Assembly: GCA_026988155.1 (NCBI GenBank)
Contig: JALSLW010000023.1
Span: forward strand, 1 to 64,000
From: Methylomonas sp.
Lineage (GTDB): Bacteria > Pseudomonadota > Gammaproteobacteria > Methylococcales > Methylomonadaceae
Direction of reading: 5' to 3'
Length of the DNA: 64,000 nucleotides
Within the stretch, counting starts at the first letter, position 1, and every line of letters begins with the position of its first letter. The position numbers were made by a program, and so were the translations under genes. The notes beneath the pieces were generated by a model. It saw only the letters and a program-made list of their open reading frames with translations, was not told the DNA's origin and did no database searches. Shown piece by piece: positions 16,964-26,747 of the stretch.

Positions 16964-18949
16964 ATGACTATTCGAAATAAACTTATATTGGGCTTTTCAA
17001 GTTTAACAGGTATTTTATTAATTTTAGGTTTTTTAGCCTGGCTATATATTGGCTGGCTGGGGAAAAATGTTAACGAAATTGTCGAATGGAAAGTGCCTGC
17101 CGTCAAGCTTGCAGTAGATGTACATGCGGGGGCTTATGATGCAACGATAGAGCAATTAAACTATCTGCTGTACGAAAAGCCTGAGTCGCATAAGCGGGCA
17201 AAGGCTGTGTTGGCAAAAATGAATCAGGATCTTACTAAAGTGGATCAAGTGGGCCAGCAATTTGATGATCAGGGATTATTAAAGCAGTCGGCTATTGTAA
17301 GGGGTAATGTGAAGGAATTTGGTCAGCTCTATGATAGAGGTGTTCAAGCTTTGCTTGATAATAAAAAAGCTGTTGATGTCATGGTGCGAACTGGCAATAC
17401 TGTTTTATACGAAGCTGATTCCTTTGCCTTAAAGCAAGAAACTGAATATGCTGCTTTACGAAAAAAGAGTGCAGACCAAAGCCAGTTAAATAGCAAAGTA
17501 CAAAAATACATTTTGGTTAATCAAATAAAATCATTGGCTTACACTATTATCAAGCATGAAAAGCAGGAAAGGCTATTTAAGGATAGGCTTTATTATCAAA
17601 AAATGCAGAAAGAACTGCCAAATTTGATGGTTTTGTATAATAAACTGCAAAAAATCACCAAAGATAGGGTTGAGCTTAAAAAAATTGCCACTGCGCGTAT
17701 CGCAACTGAAAAATACTCTGAAGCGGCAGAGAGCTGGATAAAGAATGATACGGCTTTAAAAGGAATTGTTCAGCAAATGAATGTTATCGCAGCGGATGCC
17801 CGAAAAGCTGCTGCAACCGCTGAACAAGATGGATGGGGAAAGGCGATAGATGTCGGAAAGAGAACTGTTGCTTTAGTTTCTCAGGCAAACTTAATTATTA
17901 TTTTTGCTTTATTAATCGGGGTGATTATTGGGATAGGACTGTCTATTGCCATACCTAAAAATATTGTTGCATCAATCAATGCTTTGTCAGATTTTTCAAA
18001 ACGATTTGGACGAGGGGACTTAACTGCACGCACTAATTTTGAACCAACTGATGAAATCGGTGTAATGGCACAGGATTTTGATAAAGCGGCTGCAAGTTTG
18101 CAAAGCATTATTCAGCAGGTGGCCAGTAATGCACAGTTATTAACGGGGCATTCAGGCGATTTATCTCAAACGGTTGACAAAAATACTGCAAGTATACAAA
18201 AACAAAGAGAACATACGGAACAAGTGGCAACAGCAATGAATGAAATGACAGCAACAGTTGTAGAGGTTGCCAGAAATGCCTCTCAGGCTGCGGGTGCTGC
18301 CAATGATGCTAATGTTCAATCGGTTGAAGGTCATCAAGTAGTCTCTCAAGCCGTTTCTTCAATTAATTTGTTGGCAAATGAGATTGATCAGGCTTCCGCT
18401 GTGATTAAGCAGTTAGAGTCTGATGTAGGGGGAATTGGTGCTATTCTTGAGGTCATTAGAAGCGTTTCGGAACAAACTAATTTATTGGCACTAAATGCGG
18501 CAATTGAGGCGGCAAGAGCAGGAGAACATGGCCGTGGGTTTGCAGTAGTTGCGGATGAAGTGCGCACATTAGCGAGCCGAACCCAAGCCTCTACTAATGA
18601 AATTCAGACGATGATTGAAAAGCTGCAGGCCGGCGCAGAAAAAGCTGTTGGAGCTATGAATGCGAGTCATAAAATGACAGGGGAAAGTGTACAGCTTGCA
18701 AGCGAGTCCGGTCATGCATTGGAAGCAATTACTCAATCGATTACCATTATCAACGATATGAATTCTCAAATAGCAACAGCGGCTGATCAGCAAAGTTCTG
18801 TTGCAGAAGAAATTAATCAGAGTATTGTGATGATTAGCAGTATTTCCGATGAAACGGTTGCAGTTGCCAATGAAACTTCTGCCTCAAGTGCTAACCTTAC
18901 TGATTTGGCAAATGAGTTAAGTCAGGCGGTTAGTCAGTTTAAGGTTTAA
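16964..18949 (+). CDS. methyl-accepting chemotaxis protein
   Basis: A 661-residue transmembrane chemoreceptor. Helix 1 spans about 7-30, and a periplasmic helical sensor domain of about 275 residues carries no cofactor motif that I recognise. Helix 2 is near 306-330, with HAMP after it. The signalling hairpin tip [20 protein letters not shown] lies near residues 503-522 and is followed by [13 protein letters not shown]. It lacks a C-terminal CheR-binding pentapeptide (it ends QFKV). It lies between the HisA-like gene and a cofactor ATP-grasp gene, 14 bases before the latter. It may sense C1 compounds or redox state, but the ligand cannot be read from the sequence. Confidence 0.95.
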   Translation: MTIRNKLILGFSSLTGILLILGFLAWLYIGWLGKNVNEIVEWKVPAVKLAVDVHAGAYDATIEQLNYLLYEKPESHKRAKAVLAKMNQDLTKVDQVGQQFDDQGLLKQSAIVRGNVKEFGQLYDRGVQALLDNKKAVDVMVRTGNTVLYEADSFALKQETEYAALRKKSADQSQLNSKVQKYILVNQIKSLAYTIIKHEKQERLFKDRLYYQKMQKELPNLMVLYNKLQKITKDRVELKKIATARIATEKYSEAAESWIKNDTALKGIVQQMNVIAADARKAAATAEQDGWGKAIDVGKRTVALVSQANLIIIFALLIGVIIGIGLSIAIPKNIVASINALSDFSKRFGRGDLTARTNFEPTDEIGVMAQDFDKAAASLQSIIQQVASNAQLLTGHSGDLSQTVDKNTASIQKQREHTEQVATAMNEMTATVVEVARNASQAAGAANDANVQSVEGHQVVSQAVSSINLLANEIDQASAVIKQLESDVGGIGAILEVIRSVSEQTNLLALNAAIEAARAGEHGRGFAVVADEVRTLASRTQASTNEIQTMIEKLQAGAEKAVGAMNASHKMTGESVQLASESGHALEAITQSITIINDMNSQIATAADQQSSVAEEINQSIVMISSISDETVAVANETSASSANLTDLANELSQAVSQFKV

Positions 18950-18963
18950 GTTAGTAAAAAAAT

Positions 18964-19959
18964 TTGATACAGAAGATACTGGTTTTTGAATTTATAACGG
19001 GTGGCGGCTTTTCACAGAAAGAGCTGCCAGAGTCATTAGCTAAAGAAGGCATGCTAATGCTAAAGGCTTTAGTGGACGAGCTTACTCTGCTGACTGATAC
19101 TCAGGTAACTATAGCCTTAGATTGGCGGATTAAGAACTTTGAACTGCCAAAAAATGCTAAAGCTGTTGTGGTATCCAGTGATCAATGTATTTATGATCTG
19201 CTGCCAAAACTAATTGCAGATGCTGACCTGGTTTGGCCCGTTGCGCCGGAGATGGAAGGAGCTTTGCAAAAGGTAACAGATCTGGCAGAGAAAAAATCTA
19301 AAAAACTGCTTAATTCGTCTTCGCAGGCTGTCGCCATTTGCAGTGACAAGCTGGCAACAATTCAATGCTTGCACAAACAGAAAATATCTTCTGTTGAAGG
19401 TGTACAGCTGGATCAGTTTTCAGAAGAATTTAAGGCGCCATGGGTTATCAAGCCAAAAGATGGCGCAGGCTGTTTAAATAGCTATTTTGTTTCTGACTGC
19501 AAGGAGTTAATTCGCATTGGCAATCAGCTGGAAACTAAATGTGATTATCTTATACAGCCTTATATTAAAGGCATTTCACTGAGCTTATCCTGTCTGTTTA
19601 GAGAGGGTAAAGCCTGGATGCTATGCTGCAATAGACAGCTTATTTCTATCGTTGACGGAAAGTTTGAACTGGACAGCTGTATTGTGAATATAGCTGATGA
19701 AAATGATATTGACTATCAGGGATTAATTAATCGCGTAGTTTCTGCAATTCCTGGATTATTTGGATATGTTGGTATTGATTTCATGCTGCCAGAATTGGGG
19801 GAAGCTATGATTCTGGAAATTAATCCTCGATTGACAACTTCTTATGTAGGAATTAATCAGGCAATCGGCTTTAATGTAGCAAAAGCAGTTGTTGAATTGT
19901 TTCAGGTTGACCCCATTATAGTAAAAACACATAATCAGCAGATTATTGTTTCAATCTGA
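18964..19959 (+). CDS. ATP-grasp ligase, MfnD-like (COG1821 type)
   Basis: A 331-residue ATP-grasp protein with a TTG start just after the chemoreceptor gene. The N-terminus KILVFEFITGGGF is characteristic of the COG1821 family. The nucleotide-binding PWVIKPKDGAGCLNSYFV lies near 159-176 and the metal site MILEINPRLTTSYVG near 281. Archaeal MfnD of this family joins tyramine and glutamate in methanofuran synthesis. The adjacent OrfY gene is the MfnF homologue, which supports a methylofuran role. The exact amine and acid in the bacterial pathway are not given by the sequence. Confidence 0.82.
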   Translation: MIQKILVFEFITGGGFSQKELPESLAKEGMLMLKALVDELTLLTDTQVTIALDWRIKNFELPKNAKAVVVSSDQCIYDLLPKLIADADLVWPVAPEMEGALQKVTDLAEKKSKKLLNSSSQAVAICSDKLATIQCLHKQKISSVEGVQLDQFSEEFKAPWVIKPKDGAGCLNSYFVSDCKELIRIGNQLETKCDYLIQPYIKGISLSLSCLFREGKAWMLCCNRQLISIVDGKFELDSCIVNIADENDIDYQGLINRVVSAIPGLFGYVGIDFMLPELGEAMILEINPRLTTSYVGINQAIGFNVAKAVVELFQVDPIIVKTHNQQIIVSI

Positions 19960-19982
19960 AAAATCAAGTAAAAGGAAGCATA

Positions 19983-21038
19983 ATGCCACAATGCATTGTT
20001 GGCTGGGATATTGGTGGCGCGCATATTAAAGCGGCAGTCCTTGATTCAAGCGATACTATTTCAAATGTTTATCAAGTACCCTGTCCTTTATGGCGAGGAA
20101 TTGAATTTTTGAAAAAGGCCATTGCCGAAATACTGAAGAAAATCCCTGAAAAAAGCTGTAGCCATGTTATCACCATGACAGGAGAGCTTGTCGATCTTTT
20201 TGAAAATAGAGATCAAGGTGTGGCAAAAATTATTCAAGTGATGCAAAATAGCATTACAGGGTCTGAGCTTAAAGTTTATGCTGGCCTAGAAGGTTTTTTA
20301 GCGCCTGGACAAATTAACCGGAGCCATTATAAAGCGATTGCGTCAGCCAACTGGCTGGCAAGTGCTTCATTAACTGCTGATAAAATAAAGACAGGGCTTT
20401 TTATCGATATAGGCAGTACCACCACAGATATTTTAGTTTTAGCAGATCATAAAGTACAAGCCATTGGGCTAACTGACTATCAGCGAATGATATCTGCTGA
20501 GCTTGTATATACAGGAATTATTAGGACAGCGGTAATGTCTGTGGCTCAGTCTGCCTATTTTAAAGGACAAAATATGGGGCTGATGGCAGAATATTTTGCC
20601 ACTATGGCAGATGTTTTTCGGTTAACGGGGGAGTTGAATGAGGCGCACGACCAGACAGATACTGCAGATGGTGCAGAAAAAAATATTCCGGCCAGTGCAA
20701 AAAGGCTCTCAAGAATGACGGGGTATGAATATTCAGAAAATGACTTGCCCCTATGGCGACAGTTTGCGCAAAACATAAAGTCGCAGCAAAAAGACAAGAT
20801 AAAACAGGCGTGTGAAAAACATCTTTCCCGGAATTATCTTTCTAATGGAGATTTCTTTATAGGTGCAGGGGTTGGCAGGTTTTTAGTCAAGCAGATAGCC
20901 GATGATTTAGGCTACCCTTACCTAGATTTTTCTGCGCTATGCGAACAGAAAATCACTCATTCAAATATTAATACGGCTGACTGTGCACCTGCTGTTTCGG
21001 TTGCGCTACTGAGTGAACGCGAAAATAGGAGAAGTTAA
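19983..21038 (+). CDS. OrfY, MfnF-like H4MPT/methylofuran cluster protein (COG1548)
   Basis: A 351-residue ASKHA-fold (hydantoinase A-like) protein. The phosphate loops WDIGGAHIKAAVLD at residues 8-21 and FIDIGSTTTDILVL near 140-153 are clear, as is the DYQRMISAELVYTGIIRT segment typical of COG1548. The archaeal homologue MfnF couples the aminomethylfuran diphosphate to glutamyl-tyramine, forming the ether core of methanofuran. In methylotrophs OrfY is required for H4MPT-linked formaldehyde oxidation. It starts 23 bases after the MfnD-like gene and ends the island. A 132-base gap follows. Confidence 0.9.
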   Translation: MPQCIVGWDIGGAHIKAAVLDSSDTISNVYQVPCPLWRGIEFLKKAIAEILKKIPEKSCSHVITMTGELVDLFENRDQGVAKIIQVMQNSITGSELKVYAGLEGFLAPGQINRSHYKAIASANWLASASLTADKIKTGLFIDIGSTTTDILVLADHKVQAIGLTDYQRMISAELVYTGIIRTAVMSVAQSAYFKGQNMGLMAEYFATMADVFRLTGELNEAHDQTDTADGAEKNIPASAKRLSRMTGYEYSENDLPLWRQFAQNIKSQQKDKIKQACEKHLSRNYLSNGDFFIGAGVGRFLVKQIADDLGYPYLDFSALCEQKITHSNINTADCAPAVSVALLSERENRRS

Positions 21039-21176
21039 AAGAAAAAAGGGTTGTAGTTGATAATGTAAATTAACTTATAGATGTAACTAGCTATTTATAA
21101 AATAATTATTGATTTTATTTTTAATTGATTCTATTCTATTCGCGAAGATGTCTTTTTAGAATAAAGGTGGTTGAAG

Positions 21177-22757
21177 ATGACGGCAGAATTTAATTTTATT
21201 TTTATAGCCAGTTTGACAGTAGCATTTACCGTGCTTTCAGGCGGTTTGCTGGCGTTTTTATTTAAACACGCAACAAAAGACAGAGCATATGTTAGGACAG
21301 GGTATGGAGGGGAGGTAATTGCCCAAAATACTGGGATTTTTATAGTGCCCGTTTTGCATCATGTGGTACCCGTTAATCTAAAAGCCATCAGTTTTGAAGT
21401 AGAGCTTGCTGATGAACTTGCCGTACAGACTCAGGACTATATGAAAGTAAATCTTTCGATAGTTTTCTATCTTAGAGTAAACCCTGGCAAAGAATCCATT
21501 TCTCAAGTTGCAAGCAGTTTGGGAGATATTACTTTATTCCCTGACAGGCTAAAGCAATTTTTAGAGGGGCAGTTAATCCACGTTATCCGAAAGGTGTCAG
21601 CCGAAATGAATATAGCTGACATTCATCAGCAGTCAGATTTTTTTGCAGAGAAGATTCAGAAGGATATTGCAGAGGACTTAAATAAATATAGTTTGCATGT
21701 CGAGCTTGTCTCATTAAAATATTTTGATCAGTCCGCTAAGGAATATTATAGTGAAGAAAATATTTTTGATGCAGAGGGTCTAAGCGGGCTGGCTAAAATC
21801 GTTCAGACTGAAAAACAGGCAAGGCAAGATATTGAACAGCAATCTCTTTTGCAGACTAAAGAAAAAGAGTTAGAAATGGAAAAGCTGGTTATAGAGTTGG
21901 AAAATAAAAAAAATCAGCTTCGCCTAGATCAGGAAAGGGAGGTCAAGATTTTTGAATCGGCCAATGAATTGGCCATTTCACAGGATGCGATTATAAAAGC
22001 TGCTGAGAAAACGCAGGCAAAAATAACGGCAGCACAAGAACTGGAAATATTTAGGCATCAGTCTGAAATGGCACTTGCAGAAAAACTGCGGGAAAAATTA
22101 AAACAGCAAATTGAAACGGATTTAATTAAAGCTGAAGCAGTGAAAGCTGAAATTCGGGTTAATTTAACTCGAAAAATAGAAAAGGCTGATAGCCAGGCTA
22201 AGATTAAATTATTAAAAGAAAAAATAAGAGATGAGCATGAAGTTGCCAAAGTTGTTGATTTGGCAGCAGCGAGAAAAAAGGCTGCTGTTGAAGATGCCGC
22301 AGCTTTGAGAATTAAGGCAGTGGCAGAAGCGGAAAGATTAAAAATTATAGAAAATAGCAAGCTTGAAGCAGAAGAGTTAATTGAAAAAAGATTGAAAACT
22401 AGATATTTGAATGAAGCTGAAGGGTTGATGGTTTTGATTGATGCTTTTAACGCCTTGCCAAAAAGCGACTTGCCATCAGAGGTCTACCCTGAATTGGTTG
22501 AACTTCTATCTGATCTTTTTCTGGGGAATAATCAGTTAATGAGGCAATGCGGCTTTATAGCGCTGTCTGCTGATAGCACAGATAAGGAGAGTTCTAGGGT
22601 ATCGAAACATAAACTGGAAAGTTCACTTAACGGTAAACATAAGACTAAACTTCAGGCAATATTAGATGATGCCCGTAACAGCTTAACTAAAGAAGCGATA
22701 GATACTATTAATGAAAGTGAGCTGATGGTTGACCATGAGCTGGTTTTAGATAAATAG
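21177..22757 (+). CDS. SPFH/flotillin-like membrane protein
   Basis: The start is placed at ATG 21177, six bases after AGGTGG, rather than at TTG 21171. The roughly 526-residue protein has one N-terminal membrane helix (about 8-28), an SPFH/band-7 domain (about 35-200, with QDYMKVNLSIVFYLRV), a long Glu/Lys/Ala coiled coil (about 215-420), and a C-terminal region with conserved DAFNALPKSDLPSEVYPELVELLSDL. Flotillin-like proteins form oligomeric scaffolds in membrane microdomains. No NfeD partner is adjacent, although one often is. It stands alone between the C1 island and a convergent nitroreductase. Confidence 0.88.
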   Translation: MTAEFNFIFIASLTVAFTVLSGGLLAFLFKHATKDRAYVRTGYGGEVIAQNTGIFIVPVLHHVVPVNLKAISFEVELADELAVQTQDYMKVNLSIVFYLRVNPGKESISQVASSLGDITLFPDRLKQFLEGQLIHVIRKVSAEMNIADIHQQSDFFAEKIQKDIAEDLNKYSLHVELVSLKYFDQSAKEYYSEENIFDAEGLSGLAKIVQTEKQARQDIEQQSLLQTKEKELEMEKLVIELENKKNQLRLDQEREVKIFESANELAISQDAIIKAAEKTQAKITAAQELEIFRHQSEMALAEKLREKLKQQIETDLIKAEAVKAEIRVNLTRKIEKADSQAKIKLLKEKIRDEHEVAKVVDLAAARKKAAVEDAAALRIKAVAEAERLKIIENSKLEAEELIEKRLKTRYLNEAEGLMVLIDAFNALPKSDLPSEVYPELVELLSDLFLGNNQLMRQCGFIALSADSTDKESSRVSKHKLESSLNGKHKTKLQAILDDARNSLTKEAIDTINESELMVDHELVLDK

Positions 22758-22768
22758 GTTTCATCATA

Positions 22769-22820
22769 AGAAACGGAAAAAAAATGTGTAATATATAGCA
22801 GGGCTTTATTTTCCGTTTCT
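22769..22820. repeat. 12-bp inverted repeat between convergent genes
   Basis: AGAAACGGAAAA (22769-22780) and TTTTCCGTTTCT (22809-22820) are perfect inverted copies separated by 28 bases. They lie between the flotillin-like gene and the convergent nitroreductase. This could fold as a bidirectional transcription stop, although the loop is long and there is no U-run directly after the stem. Confidence 0.45.
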
Positions 22821-22923
22821 AAACGAGTGGCCTGACAATCTGAGGTTGATGTCATGATCTTTAAAAATAGAGCTGTTAAAAACCATATTGATACGCCATT
22901 AAGATACCTTATCCTAGTGTCAG

Positions 22924-23541
22924 TCATTGACGGTTAAACTTGTTTTCAATAACTATTTCATCTAAAGATAGTTGTCCCGCACGAGGCGATGCATCAGCTA
23001 TGCCTTTACCAATGGCAATAAACATTGAAATAATGTGGTCATCAGGTAAATTGATAAGGCTGGCAACAGCGGAAAAATCAAAGCCATCCATGGGACAGGA
23101 ATCATAGCCCATTGATTTTGCCGACAGCATGATAGTTTGGGCCGCTATGCCGCAGGAGCGCATGACCTCATCTCTTTGGACTTGCTCTTTGTCACGATAA
23201 TAACCATCAATTGCTGGCAAGATAAACTCCTGTACTTCTTTCGGTGCATTTTTCCAGTAACGCGCCGGCAACTTTTCCCATGCTTTTAAATCGGCACAAA
23301 GAATAATCAATGCAGAGCTGTCAGTGACTTGAGCCTGATCCCATGCGACTTCTCGAATTTGTTTTCTTAGCCCAGGATCTTTTACCACAACAAAACGCCA
23401 ATGCTGGATATTGAATGCTGTGGGAGATAGCGCTGCCAAGGACAGCAGTTCATTTAACTCTGCATCTGTTAAAGTATGCTCAGGGTCATATTGCTTAACT
23501 GAGCGACGTAATTTTATAGCATCTTTGGTTTCCATTTGCAT
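22924..23541 (-). CDS. nitroreductase-family FMN oxidoreductase
   Basis: A 205-residue protein. It has the nitroreductase FMN-binding start RRSVKQYDPEHTL at residues 12-24, then LAALSPTAFNIQHWRFVVV near 31. The later FMN-binding segment is AAQTIMLSAKSMGYDSCPMDGFD near 132. Enzymes of this family reduce quinones, nitro compounds or flavins with NAD(P)H. The next gene upstream on the same strand (a Cys-rich small protein) is 12 bases away, so the pair is probably one transcript. The start is ATG 23541 or ATG 23535. Confidence 0.9.
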   Translation of the reverse strand: MQMETKDAIKLRRSVKQYDPEHTLTDAELNELLSLAALSPTAFNIQHWRFVVVKDPGLRKQIREVAWDQAQVTDSSALIILCADLKAWEKLPARYWKNAPKEVQEFILPAIDGYYRDKEQVQRDEVMRSCGIAAQTIMLSAKSMGYDSCPMDGFDFSAVASLINLPDDHIISMFIAIGKGIADASPRAGQLSLDEIVIENKFNRQ

Positions 23542-23553
23542 TTCAAATAGAGG

Positions 23554-23757
23554 TTAGGCTTGCAGTTTTTTTACTAAACTTTTACCGATAAAATCAGCAA
23601 AGTCTTCAGGATTGTCATAATCCTGTTTTTTTGCAAAATCAACAAGCCCCATTACTAAGCTTTTGGTTTCGGCAATTTCTTCATGAGACCGGCCACAGCC
23701 TTTGCAATGAGTACCGTCTTCGGTACATTGGTTGGGAACGCAGGGATTAAATTTCAT
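23554..23757 (-). CDS. small cysteine-rich protein, DUF1289-like
   Basis: A 67-residue protein read from ATG 23757, which has GGAG six bases ahead; the TTG at 23769 overlaps that ribosome site and is rejected. Four cysteines at about C6, C11, C18 and C21 end in the CxxCGRSHEEI motif, resembling the DUF1289 pattern (CxGC.R...EI). They would suit a Zn or Fe-S site. It precedes the nitroreductase by 12 bases and follows the hot-dog-like gene by 33 bases on the same strand. The function of the family is unknown. Confidence 0.75.
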   Translation of the reverse strand: MKFNPCVPNQCTEDGTHCKGCGRSHEEIAETKSLVMGLVDFAKKQDYDNPEDFADFIGKSLVKKLQA

Positions 23758-23790
23758 TGTTATCTCCAATAGGTTGCTATGAGTATGGAT

Positions 23791-24729
23791 TTAATTAGCC
23801 TTCTTTTGATCAAGGTTTTTTAGAATTTCTTCTAATGGAACAAGATTCATTGTAACTCTAAATAGAACGTCATGATTATGTAATAGTCCAAAACATTCAT
23901 AGGTTCTTAACATGATATTGCTTTGGTTTAAGGTGTTGCTACTGGATTCTGGAAGCTGTTTAACTAAAATGTACAGCTTATCGTCATTTTTTAATCTGCT
24001 TAAATAGTGACGGTCAACTGATATTTCCTGTGAAGTATAAACCATAGGGTTGCGTTTAAAATCATGCTTTTCCAATTGTGCTTTTTCTAATAAAGCACCG
24101 GATGTTAAACTGCAGGGAAAAATCTCAGGGTAGTTTTCAATATGGGCCAATTCATCAAAATAATCAGACTGTTCTGCCAAAGAACCAGAAAGAAAGTTTT
24201 TAACATTGCCGTTATGCAAGAATTTTCGTTTAAGAAAATAATCCGTGCCCGGAATGATAGTTTTATCAGGGATAACATTTAAGTTGGGTAATGAATTGAA
24301 TTTTACATCAGCTAAAAATAAAGCTGACTGTGTTTCTTTTTTAAACCCCAATAGAATAGTTTTTCCCTCGGCTTTTATGGCGATGCGATTGCCCAAGGTT
24401 AAACTGGGAATGGTTTTAATCAGTGTTTTTTTTATTTCAAGCTGAAAAGGTGTGGCCGGTTTTAAGGCGTTAACAAAGGTAATTTGATAATTGCTGAAGC
24501 GTAAATCATTTTCGGCAATTATCTTGTTTTCATGATGCGCTTCTCTATACAGGCGCATTTGATATTCTATTAAAGTATTTAACTGATAGCCAAGTGCTAT
24601 AGGGCCTTTAAATGGGTTGTGAGTAATCTGAAGCCATTTATGCTTGTCATGAAACAGGTTGAAATCATCAGAGGCATTGCGGGCGACTTCGATATGAATT
24701 TGATCAAATATGAATGGTTCGGAGGTCAT
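23791..24729 (-). CDS. hot-dog/MaoC-like protein coupled to a radical SAM enzyme
   Basis: A 312-residue protein. Residues about 13-60 (ARNASDDFNLFHDKHKW...NPFKGPIALGY) resemble the hydration motif of MaoC-type hot-dog hydratases (A..GDxNPLHxD). A similar segment occurs in the DUF3581-type gene at 59685 (AKDIANDFNPLHD). The length suggests two tandem hot-dog units. Its start overlaps the stop of the B12-radical SAM gene by 4 bases, so the two are translationally coupled. Substrate unknown; an acyl or lipid-like substrate is inferred from the fold only. Confidence 0.65.
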   Translation of the reverse strand: MTSEPFIFDQIHIEVARNASDDFNLFHDKHKWLQITHNPFKGPIALGYQLNTLIEYQMRLYREAHHENKIIAENDLRFSNYQITFVNALKPATPFQLEIKKTLIKTIPSLTLGNRIAIKAEGKTILLGFKKETQSALFLADVKFNSLPNLNVIPDKTIIPGTDYFLKRKFLHNGNVKNFLSGSLAEQSDYFDELAHIENYPEIFPCSLTSGALLEKAQLEKHDFKRNPMVYTSQEISVDRHYLSRLKNDDKLYILVKQLPESSSNTLNQSNIMLRTYECFGLLHNHDVLFRVTMNLVPLEEILKNLDQKKAN

Positions 24730-26636
24730 GAAATTGCTTGTTCAATAAAGGTAGCTGAAATTGTCGGCTCAGGGATTGGGCTATCAAACCAAAAGCTCAT
24801 GGGATAGTCAAACCCCATGCCGTGCATATAATTATACAATGCTTTTTTTAGCCCTAGTCCTAACATTTCATGGTCAGTATTGGCTGGGTCATGATAATCG
24901 ATGTCATTTTCTGCAAACAGTACGTTTTTGTTAGGTATTAATTCAATATTGTACTGTTCCGGATGCATGCCAATGGGACTGTGAATGGTTGCTGCAAAGC
25001 GATGCCAATAGGCGGACTGAAAACAGCCGTTGAGCATGAGTTGACGAACCCTTTCCAGTGAGTCAATGGTTTCCTGTTCTGTCTGGGTAGGGAATCCGTA
25101 CATTAAATAGGCATGAACCAGAATGCCGGAGTTGGCAAAATTTTTAGTGACTTTGGCAACCTGTTCAACGGTTACCCCTTTTTTCATTAATTTTAATAAA
25201 CGGTCTGAAGCCACTTCTAGCCCGCCGCTTATGGCAATACAGCCTGAATCAGCTAGCAGCTGGCATTTTTCTGCGGTAAATGTTTTTTCAAAGCGAATAT
25301 TGCCCCACCAGCTAACAATGATATTTCGTTCTATCAGTTTTTTGGCCATGGCAAATAGAACTTTAGGCGGTGCGGCTTCATCTACAAAATGAAAGCCAGT
25401 TTCACCTGTTTCTTTAATTAATGTTTCAATTCTGTTGATAATGGTTTCTGCACCTGCATCATCGTATTGTCCTATATAGCTAAGACTAATATCGCAAAAG
25501 CTGCATTGTGACCAATAGCAGCCATGGGCAAGCGTCAGTTTATTCCAGCGTCCATCGCTCCATATTCTATGCATGGGATTGAGCATTTCACACAGCGACA
25601 GGTATTTATCCAGAGAAAGACCTGCATAGCAAGGTGTCCCCGTGTTTTTATGAGGAATATCATGCAATGCTGAGTTGGTATTGAAGATGACCTGGTGATT
25701 TTTTAAGTAATAGGTACGCAGTAAATCCTCAATAGGGCGCTTATGGCTTAAATATTCGAGCAAAGTTAAAAGTGGCCTTTCTCCATCATCAACAGTAATA
25801 AAATCAATAAATTCAAAAATGCGCGGGTCTTTTAAGGATCTTAATTCTGTATTGATAAAACCGCCGCCCAAAATTATTTTCAAGCCCGGATTGATTTTTT
25901 TACAGCACAGGGCAATTTTTAATGCACCTAGCATATTGCCAGGGAAGGGTACGGTTATCCCAATAATTGATGGATTTTCTTCTGATAAATAAGTTTTAAC
26001 GAGTGATAAAATAATTTCATCTGTATAAAGGTAAGGCTGCTGTAATTGCTGATACAGATCGTCAAATGAAGGGTTGGAAGAGGCTAGCTGTTCGCCATAG
26101 CGGGTGATTTCAAAATTAGGATCAACTCCCTGTTTTATGACTGCTGAAATATCATCAATAAATAAAGTCCCAAGATATCTGGCTTTATCTTGAATGCCAA
26201 GATCACCAAATGCCTGTCGTAACACATCAGCTGACATTTCCTCCATTTGGTAAAGGCTTTCAAATTGGGGGCCTTCAGGAAGAAAACTGCGGGAAACAAT
26301 GCGGTGGGCTAGAGAAGGGTTACGGCCTTGAAGAAATGAAACCGTGGCTTCTATGCATTTTTGATAGTCTGGATAGTGAGCTAAAAAATGATAAATGGCT
26401 TCAGGCAGTTCATCGTCCTCAAAATCTGCAAAGTTATCTTCTATTGTCGTGTAGATTTGATCTAACCCCTGTTTTGTCAGCAGCGATAGAAATAGGTCTA
26501 TGGCTAAGTCCCGCTGAGTGACAGAATATTGTTCTTGTCTAAGAAACCCCGTTAAATACGCAGTTGCCGGATATGGCGTATTCAACTGAGTCATAGGTGG
26601 GGTAATTAGCAGAATTTTTTGATTGGTTTTTTCCAT
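24726..26636 (-). CDS. B12-binding-domain radical SAM enzyme
   Basis: A 636-residue protein. The N-terminal half has a cobalamin-binding-type Rossmann region, with the start KILLITPPMTQLNTPYPATAYLTGFL and the later segment NPSIIGITVPFPGNMLGALKIAL near residue 222. A linker (about 250-360) follows. The radical SAM cluster motif CYWSQCSFC (CxxxCxxC) lies near 380, and a TIM-barrel continuation with AISGGLEVASDRLLKLMKKGVTV lies near 475. Relatives methylate unactivated carbons or rearrange lipids and natural products. The coupled hot-dog protein suggests acyl chemistry. The substrate is not identifiable. Confidence 0.85.
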   Translation of the reverse strand: MEKTNQKILLITPPMTQLNTPYPATAYLTGFLRQEQYSVTQRDLAIDLFLSLLTKQGLDQIYTTIEDNFADFEDDELPEAIYHFLAHYPDYQKCIEATVSFLQGRNPSLAHRIVSRSFLPEGPQFESLYQMEEMSADVLRQAFGDLGIQDKARYLGTLFIDDISAVIKQGVDPNFEITRYGEQLASSNPSFDDLYQQLQQPYLYTDEIILSLVKTYLSEENPSIIGITVPFPGNMLGALKIALCCKKINPGLKIILGGGFINTELRSLKDPRIFEFIDFITVDDGERPLLTLLEYLSHKRPIEDLLRTYYLKNHQVIFNTNSALHDIPHKNTGTPCYAGLSLDKYLSLCEMLNPMHRIWSDGRWNKLTLAHGCYWSQCSFCDISLSYIGQYDDAGAETIINRIETLIKETGETGFHFVDEAAPPKVLFAMAKKLIERNIIVSWWGNIRFEKTFTAEKCQLLADSGCIAISGGLEVASDRLLKLMKKGVTVEQVAKVTKNFANSGILVHAYLMYGFPTQTEQETIDSLERVRQLMLNGCFQSAYWHRFAATIHSPIGMHPEQYNIELIPNKNVLFAENDIDYHDPANTDHEMLGLGLKKALYNYMHGMGFDYPMSFWFDSPIPEPTISATFIEQAIS

Positions 26637-26747
26637 ATGCTTTACAGCATTAGATTTGATTAATAAGGTGTTTATGATCTTATTGAGTCTAGACCGAGCG
26701 TCTCGGGTTTAAGTCTATTCTAGGGATCATTGACTTTTATTGGATAT

